In this document: piece by piece, positions 13,345-17,289 of the stretch
Layout: each line of letters opens with the position of its first letter
How positions within the stretch are numbered: position 1 is the first letter of the stretch
Source of the DNA: Dehalococcoidia bacterium
Lineage (GTDB): Bacteria; Chloroflexota; Dehalococcoidia; UBA3495
Length of the DNA: 17,289 bases
Direction: 5' to 3'
NCBI GenBank assembly: GCA_002730485.1
Contig: PCAH01000175.1
Location: 1 to 17,289, forward strand
Notes under the pieces: model-generated
The model's database searches: none
What the model saw: only the letters and a program-made list of their open reading frames with translations
What the model was told of the DNA's origin: nothing
Translations under genes and position numbers: made by a program

Positions 13345-14685
13345 TTAGGCGCTCTTGGCTATCTCGTCGAGTCTGACCTGAATTGCGGTGGCATGACCGG
13401 ATAAGCCCTCGGCATCGGCGATGTGCACCGCTGCTTTGCCCAGTTTCTGGAACTCCGTGGGGCTGAGGCCAACCACTGGCATGGTCCGCAGGAAGTGGTG
13501 CACGCTGAGAGCGGAACCAAACCTGGCAGTGCCTCCCGTGGGCATCACGTGGGAAGGCCCGGCGATGTAGTCGCCCATGACCTCCGGCGAGTATTCACCA
13601 AGGAACAGGCCACCGGCGTGCTTGATCTTGTCGACCCAGGACCACGGGTCATCCAACAGCAGGCACAGGTGTTCCGGCGCGATGCGGTTCACCAGGTCCA
13701 CGGCTTCTTCCAGAGAATCCACCAACACCACTTTCCCCTGTCGGTCGAGGGCGGCTTTTGCAACGTCGCCTCTGGCCTGGGTGGCCAGCATACGGTCAAC
13801 TTCAGCCTCGGTTTCGTCAATCAGCTCCTGGCTGTTGGTGATCAGGATGGCAGTCGCCAATGGATCGTGCTCCGCCTGGGCTATGAGGTCGGCGGCACAG
13901 AAGCTGGCGTTGGCCGTCTTGTCGGCCAGCACGATGGTCTCTGTGGGGCCGAATACACCGTCGATGTCCACTGAACCCTGGACCAATTTTTTGGCGTAGG
14001 ATACGAAGATATTGCCAGGGCCGCAGATCTTGTCGACTTTGGGAACCGAGGCGGTACCGTAGGCCATTGCGGCGATGGCTGGAACCCCGCCTACCTGATA
14101 CAAGGTGTCCACTCCGGCAATCTCTGCCGCCACCATCACCGCTGGGTTCAGTGATTGTCCCCGTTGGGGCGGCGTGCAGAGGATGACGTCTCGGACCCCG
14201 GCGACCCTGGCCGGTACAGCAGTCATCAATACGGTGGACGGGTAGGCAGCGCTGCCGCCTGGGGCGTAAAGACCAACTCGGTCCAATGGTCGAATCAGTT
14301 CGCCAAGGCCCTGAGTGCGGTCAACCCACTGGTCTGGCATGGTTGATTCATGGAAGTCGCGCACGCGTTGTGCGGCCAACTCCAGGGACTCGTACAATTC
14401 TTTGCTGACCGAGTCCCTGGCCTGGTCCATCTGCTTTTTGGTCACCCTGAACTCTTCCAAGTCGGAGCCGTCCAGCAGCTTGGCGTAGCGCAACACGGCA
14501 TCGTCGCCGTCCTTGCGGACGTCGTCCAGCATCTGATGTACTGATTGCAACGGCGTGGTCCCTTTGCCGAAGGCTTCTTCCGTGCGGGCCAGTACCGACT
14601 CTGGCAGCGAGTCCAAGTCTAGTGGGTCGATTCGGACCAGAACGTTTTCTGCGTTCTGGACTCCGTTTATCACGTTAAGAGACAA
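13345..14685 (-). CDS. hisD: Histidinol dehydrogenase
   Basis: The 446-residue enzyme oxidises histidinol to histidine in two NAD-dependent steps. All key residues are visible: zinc ligands Q270 and H273 in AQAEHD, D372 in GDYIAGPSH and H431 in EGLSGH; the general acid/base pair E338-H339 in PEHL; and H379 in GPSHVMPTGGTARFG. RVGLYAPGGSAAYPSTVLM and GPTETIVLAD are also family signatures. The start is TTG, with GGAGA 6 bases upstream (AGAATGGAGAAATCTG). Upstream by 37 bases is the PLC-like gene, downstream by 4 bases hisC. No sign of damage. Confidence 0.97.
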   Translation of the reverse strand: MSLNVINGVQNAENVLVRIDPLDLDSLPESVLARTEEAFGKGTTPLQSVHQMLDDVRKDGDDAVLRYAKLLDGSDLEEFRVTKKQMDQARDSVSKELYESLELAAQRVRDFHESTMPDQWVDRTQGLGELIRPLDRVGLYAPGGSAAYPSTVLMTAVPARVAGVRDVILCTPPQRGQSLNPAVMVAAEIAGVDTLYQVGGVPAIAAMAYGTASVPKVDKICGPGNIFVSYAKKLVQGSVDIDGVFGPTETIVLADKTANASFCAADLIAQAEHDPLATAILITNSQELIDETEAEVDRMLATQARGDVAKAALDRQGKVVLVDSLEEAVDLVNRIAPEHLCLLLDDPWSWVDKIKHAGGLFLGEYSPEVMGDYIAGPSHVMPTGGTARFGSALSVHHFLRTMPVVGLSPTEFQKLGKAAVHIADAEGLSGHATAIQVRLDEIAKSA

Positions 14686-14722
14686 CAGATTTCTCCATTC
14701 TTAGTTGCGCTAATCAGCCAGA

Positions 14723-15481
14723 TTATTCGGGCAAAAATTCTTTAACTTGGGCTACGGTTGCGGCCAGAGCACGCTCTTGGTAGGCCGATACTTCAGCTTC
14801 AGGTATCTTATCGTAAAGCTTTTCCAACGTGTCTGGTATCCCTTCTAGGAAGCCATCCACGCTACGCTGTACATTCTCATCATCACGATACAGGCGGTTC
14901 AGTGCATTTTTCAATCGGTCCCAGGTGAACTCCCAGACCATGAAGCGCCCGACCCTGTCCTTCCACTCGGTCAATAGCCCATCCTCGAAGAATGGCATCG
15001 CCACGTCTTTGTCAGAGCAGGTCAACAGTTCCCTTGGGTGCCCCTCAGTGGGCAACTGAGGCAGGGTTTGACGGTCCATGTTCAATTGCATGGCCCTATC
15101 CCAGATGTTTGCTTCCACTTCGTTGTCGGTTAATCGAGTATCTTCCAGAGATACGTCAAAATTCGGCCGGAATACGCTGGTGATCCAGATCTCGTCGGCG
15201 GCCAGATGGCAGATGTACCCCGCCAAGAACGCTTGAGACGCTGGCGACATTTCTCCGTTCAACTCGGGATGCCTCTGAAACATCGTTTCGGTTCCAGTGC
15301 CGACCTTTTCCACCGATAGCGGGGCGAAGTGGGTCAGTTCTCTGGGTTGTTTGGTCATGGCCCGGATATCCGGAGCCGTTGAACCCAGGTAAAAGCTGCC
15401 CCGATGGTCAAAGACGCAGCTACGTTCCAGTCGCTCTGCAACCTGGTTAGCCAGATGTATGTGCATCGGTAGGTTTGGCAT
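14723..15481 (-). CDS. Zinc-dependent phospholipase C-like protein inside the his operon
   Basis: The 252-residue protein matches the Zn_dep_PLPC (bacterial PLC/S1-P1 nuclease-like) pattern: H7 and H9 near the N-terminus, GSTAPDIR with D38, ELTHFAP with H51, and GYICHLAADEIW with H92 and D96, the order in which metal ligands occur in this helical family. There is no signal peptide, unlike secreted PLCs, so it should be cytosolic; it may hydrolyse a phosphoester or have another role. It lies between hisG (40-base gap) and hisD (37-base gap) on the same strand. No Shine-Dalgarno sequence precedes the ATG; instead a hairpin ends 10 bases upstream, and an in-frame TGA two codons before the ATG excludes an earlier start. 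Confidence 0.8.
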   Translation of the reverse strand: MPNLPMHIHLANQVAERLERSCVFDHRGSFYLGSTAPDIRAMTKQPRELTHFAPLSVEKVGTGTETMFQRHPELNGEMSPASQAFLAGYICHLAADEIWITSVFRPNFDVSLEDTRLTDNEVEANIWDRAMQLNMDRQTLPQLPTEGHPRELLTCSDKDVAMPFFEDGLLTEWKDRVGRFMVWEFTWDRLKNALNRLYRDDENVQRSVDGFLEGIPDTLEKLYDKIPEAEVSAYQERALAATVAQVKEFLPE

Positions 15482-15491
15482 TATTCATAAA

Positions 15492-15510
15492 CCCGCAGTA
15501 GTCATGCGGG
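15492..15510 (-). promoter_or_regulatory. Small hairpin between hisG and the PLC-like gene
   Basis: CCCGCA (15492-15497) pairs with TGCGGG (15505-15510) around a 7-base loop. On the minus strand it comes 11 bases after the hisG stop and is followed by TTTATGAATA and the ATG of the PLC-like gene. It may weaken read-through or expose/hide that start; the U-run is too short for a confident terminator. Confidence 0.35.
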
Positions 15511-15521
15511 GTCTCAGCCAG

Positions 15522-16562
15522 TTAGTTGTTACCCGTCGCGTTCCTGCCGAACAGGGCCTCATAGGCCTCTGAGTGTCCGTCAAATAGATAGCTCAACTGG
15601 GACGCTGCTACGTCGACGGCCCCGCAGTCACGCAGGTGATCGACGACCTCCAGCAACTTTCCTTTCTTGGTCAGCAGGCTCACGCTGAACCAATCCTGTT
15701 CCTCAACGTTGTAGACCCGGGCAACGGTGGGGCCGCGCAATCCAGCCAGGTCTGGCCGCGCCAGTACGGTGGAACTGACCTCCTCCGGAGTGGACGCCCT
15801 CACATTGGCGGTCACTCGGTAGTAGGGTTCTGCCCTCAGGTGTCCTTCCATGAGATCGACGATGGAACGGGCCATTGCCAGGGACTTCTCGGACCCAGCC
15901 AGGGTCACTGGGTTGGCGATGAGACACGACTGCGACGAGAGGATAGTCCCACCGTCCAATTGTTTGAGCTGGTTTTCCCTGAGGGTTGTGCCGGTTGCCG
16001 TTACATCGGCTATCAGGTCGGCGTAACCGGCGGCGGGAGCGGCTTCCATGGCGCCGCTAGCCGGTACTAAGGTGAAGTAATTGATGCCCCGTTCGTACAG
16101 GTATGACCGCAGCAGGCGGGGGTATTTGGTGGCAATGCGTAGCTGCTTGCCTTCTTGTCTGAACTCCAGGGCCAGATCGGCCAGATCCGTCAAAGACGTT
16201 ACGTCCATCCACGAATTTGGCACGGCTATGACAAAATCGCAGCGACCATATTCCAGATCTTCCATCAAGATGGAAGCCCGACGTTCGTCGCTCCGGTATT
16301 CCAGCACTCGGTCCAGGCCGGTCACGCCCAACTCGGCGCTGCCTTCTTCCACTTTGTGAGCGACATCTGACGTGCGCTGGAACAACACTTCCACCCCGGG
16401 GATGGCTGGCACCGAGCCGGTATAACGCCGGGAGTTTGGCCGGGAAACGGGCATGCCACAGGCGCGCATGAAGGCCATGGTAGAGTCGTACAACTCACCA
16501 TCACTGGGCAGCGCTATCCGCAGTACCCCGTTGCCGTTCTTATTTTTCTCTTGATCCGTCAA
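15522..16562 (-). CDS. hisG: ATP phosphoribosyltransferase, long form
   Basis: The 346-residue enzyme condenses ATP and PRPP in the first step of histidine synthesis. The HisG signature runs from E173 to L194, with the PRPP loop DVTATGTTL (186-194), and fits the PROSITE-style pattern fully. LRIALPSDGELYDSTMAF is the N-terminal catalytic strand. Residues about 245-325 form the C-terminal ACT-like regulatory domain, recognisable by RGPTVARVYN and LLEVVDHLRDCGAVDVAASQL, so this is the long (HisG-L) form that normally binds histidine itself. It is longer than E. coli HisG (299 residues) through a charged N-terminal extension and a tail. The start is TTG with only a weak AGG upstream, 8 bases after the hisZ stop, so translation is probably coupled. 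Confidence 0.95.
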   Translation of the reverse strand: MTDQEKNKNGNGVLRIALPSDGELYDSTMAFMRACGMPVSRPNSRRYTGSVPAIPGVEVLFQRTSDVAHKVEEGSAELGVTGLDRVLEYRSDERRASILMEDLEYGRCDFVIAVPNSWMDVTSLTDLADLALEFRQEGKQLRIATKYPRLLRSYLYERGINYFTLVPASGAMEAAPAAGYADLIADVTATGTTLRENQLKQLDGGTILSSQSCLIANPVTLAGSEKSLAMARSIVDLMEGHLRAEPYYRVTANVRASTPEEVSSTVLARPDLAGLRGPTVARVYNVEEQDWFSVSLLTKKGKLLEVVDHLRDCGAVDVAASQLSYLFDGHSEAYEALFGRNATGNN

Positions 16563-16570
16563 TCTTTGAC

Positions 16571-17289
16571 CTAGCTGGCTCCAATCGAAATGAGTGCGTC
16601 CAGGTTATAAGCAAATCCCAAGGCAGGTACGGCTTCGCTGCCGCCCAGAGCTCGGGAGAGAGTGTCGTAGCGTCCGCCGCCGCCCAGGGTGCCAGCCCAT
16701 TTGGGGTGGCTGACCTCAAATATAACGCCGTTGTAATAGGCCAGGCCGTGGACCAACCCAAAGTCCAGGATTATTTGGCCCTTGGCGTCGGAGTCGCCGA
16801 CCATCAGGTCTATCACCTTGGCGAACCTGTCTAAGGCGTCCTGGTTGGCACCGGCTGAAGCCAGGGTCTTCTTGACCGCTTCCAGCGCCTGTTCCGGTGA
16901 GCCTTTGATCGATGCCAGGTCGCTGGCCAGTTCAAGACCCTGGCGTAGTTTATCTTCGGTGTCGTTCCCCTGGATTTTCTGTAGCAGACGCTCTACCACA
17001 TCTTCTGGAGTGCGCTGGCCCAGTTGGTCGGCCGAGTTCCATTGGAGCAGACCCAGGAGCACTGAACGTGCCTGAGTGTCGTTCAAACCGTGGATCGCTT
17101 GTCGGAGCGCCGCGTCCTCCGGGTCACTGGAACCGTTGGTCCCGCCGACCAAGTGGATGAGCCGTCCCTCTTCCAGGAAATTCGGCACCACAGAACGGCC
17201 TTCACTGAGTTTGGGCATGCTCTGGATGATGAACGACCGCGCCCTGTCCGAAATCCCCACCGGATCCAGCAGGCTGTTCAGGATGTCCA
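16571..17289 (-). CDS. hisZ: ATP phosphoribosyltransferase regulatory subunit-like protein (HisS paralog), partial
   Basis: The frame is open to the right edge of the window, so the N-terminus is missing; about 239 residues are visible. The C-terminal end has GLVHGLAYYNGVIFE, GGGGRYDTLSRALGG and VPALGFAYNLDALI, the class II HisS/HisZ core motifs around the histidine site. The protein stops right after this core and so lacks the anticodon-binding domain of histidyl-tRNA synthetase, which favours HisZ. A helical insert rich in Asp, Gln and Leu (about 90-150 of the visible part) takes the place of the HisRS insertion domain. HisZ normally activates and regulates a short HisG; here it lies directly before hisG, 8 bases away. 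A GTG at 17260 could be mistaken for the start but conserved-looking sequence continues upstream. Confidence 0.88.
   Translation of the reverse strand, partial: DILNSLLDPVGISDRARSFIIQSMPKLSEGRSVVPNFLEEGRLIHLVGGTNGSSDPEDAALRQAIHGLNDTQARSVLLGLLQWNSADQLGQRTPEDVVERLLQKIQGNDTEDKLRQGLELASDLASIKGSPEQALEAVKKTLASAGANQDALDRFAKVIDLMVGDSDAKGQIILDFGLVHGLAYYNGVIFEVSHPKWAGTLGGGGRYDTLSRALGGSEAVPALGFAYNLDALISIGAS

Noticed and set aside
13423..13974. Plus-strand open frame of about 183 codons inside hisD
   Set aside because: Shadow of hisD on the other strand, with low-complexity His/Gln/Val composition and no ribosome site.
16571..17289. Reading the partial gene as histidyl-tRNA synthetase (hisS)
   Set aside because: The protein ends directly after the catalytic-core motif and has no anticodon-binding domain, and it sits immediately before hisG, so hisZ fits better.
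1..17289. CRISPR arrays, insertion sequences, tRNA or rRNA genes, phage genes
   Set aside because: No spaced direct repeats, transposase motifs, cloverleaf-like sequences or structural phage proteins were found on reading either strand; intergenic gaps are too short for most of these.

Overview
The window reads like a piece of a GC-rich bacterial chromosome with dense, mostly short-spaced genes and frequent TTG starts behind good Shine-Dalgarno sequences. The mix of acyl-CoA dehydrogenase, a tandem CaiB/BaiF CoA-transferase, a crotonase, a ThDP enzyme, a Gfo/Idh/MocA dehydrogenase, a mycothiol-type DinB protein and a hisZ-containing histidine operon would fit a Dehalococcoidia/SAR202-like Chloroflexota. 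That assignment is inference from gene content, not from a marker gene. No tRNA, rRNA, CRISPR array, insertion sequence or phage gene is visible, and no gene-free stretch exceeds 300 bases (the longest is 9780-10021).

Left part (1-4764): the 3' end of an acyl-CoA dehydrogenase (+) meets an opposing group on the minus strand across a 22-bp perfect bidirectional terminator. The minus-strand group is a Gfo/Idh/MocA oxidoreductase, a 768-residue two-copy CaiB/BaiF protein and a short MgtC-type membrane protein. The last two are 12 bases apart; a promoter-like pair lies between the oxidoreductase and the CaiB gene.

Middle part (4765-11594): a DinB/MDMPI-like protein (+) with a clear TATAAT promoter converges on a minus-strand pair, a DAO-type FAD oxidoreductase followed by a cyclophilin-fold protein. 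An FmdB zinc-ribbon gene (+) diverges from that pair and converges on a minus-strand group of an acetolactate-synthase-like ThDP enzyme followed by a DUF971 protein. Divergent from the ThDP gene are a crotonase and then a spermidine-synthase-like protein, both +. The crotonase is bracketed by two related hairpin/G-run elements; the downstream one has a textbook G-quadruplex pattern and is followed by a C-rich, almost G-free leader.

Right part (11598-17289): a minus-strand histidine operon in the order hisZ (cut by the window end), hisG, a zinc-dependent phospholipase C-like gene, hisD, hisC, hisB. It encodes the first committed step (ATP phosphoribosyltransferase and its HisS-like partner), IGP dehydratase, the aminotransferase and histidinol dehydrogenase. 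Two things stand out: HisG is the long form with its own regulatory domain although a HisZ is present, and a PLC-fold hydrolase sits between hisG and hisD. The operon ends 3 bases from the stop of the opposing spermidine-synthase-like gene. I see no single clearly new multi-gene system; the most interesting leads are the his operon composition, the two acyl-CoA enzymes with altered catalytic residues, and the paired repeat elements around the crotonase.
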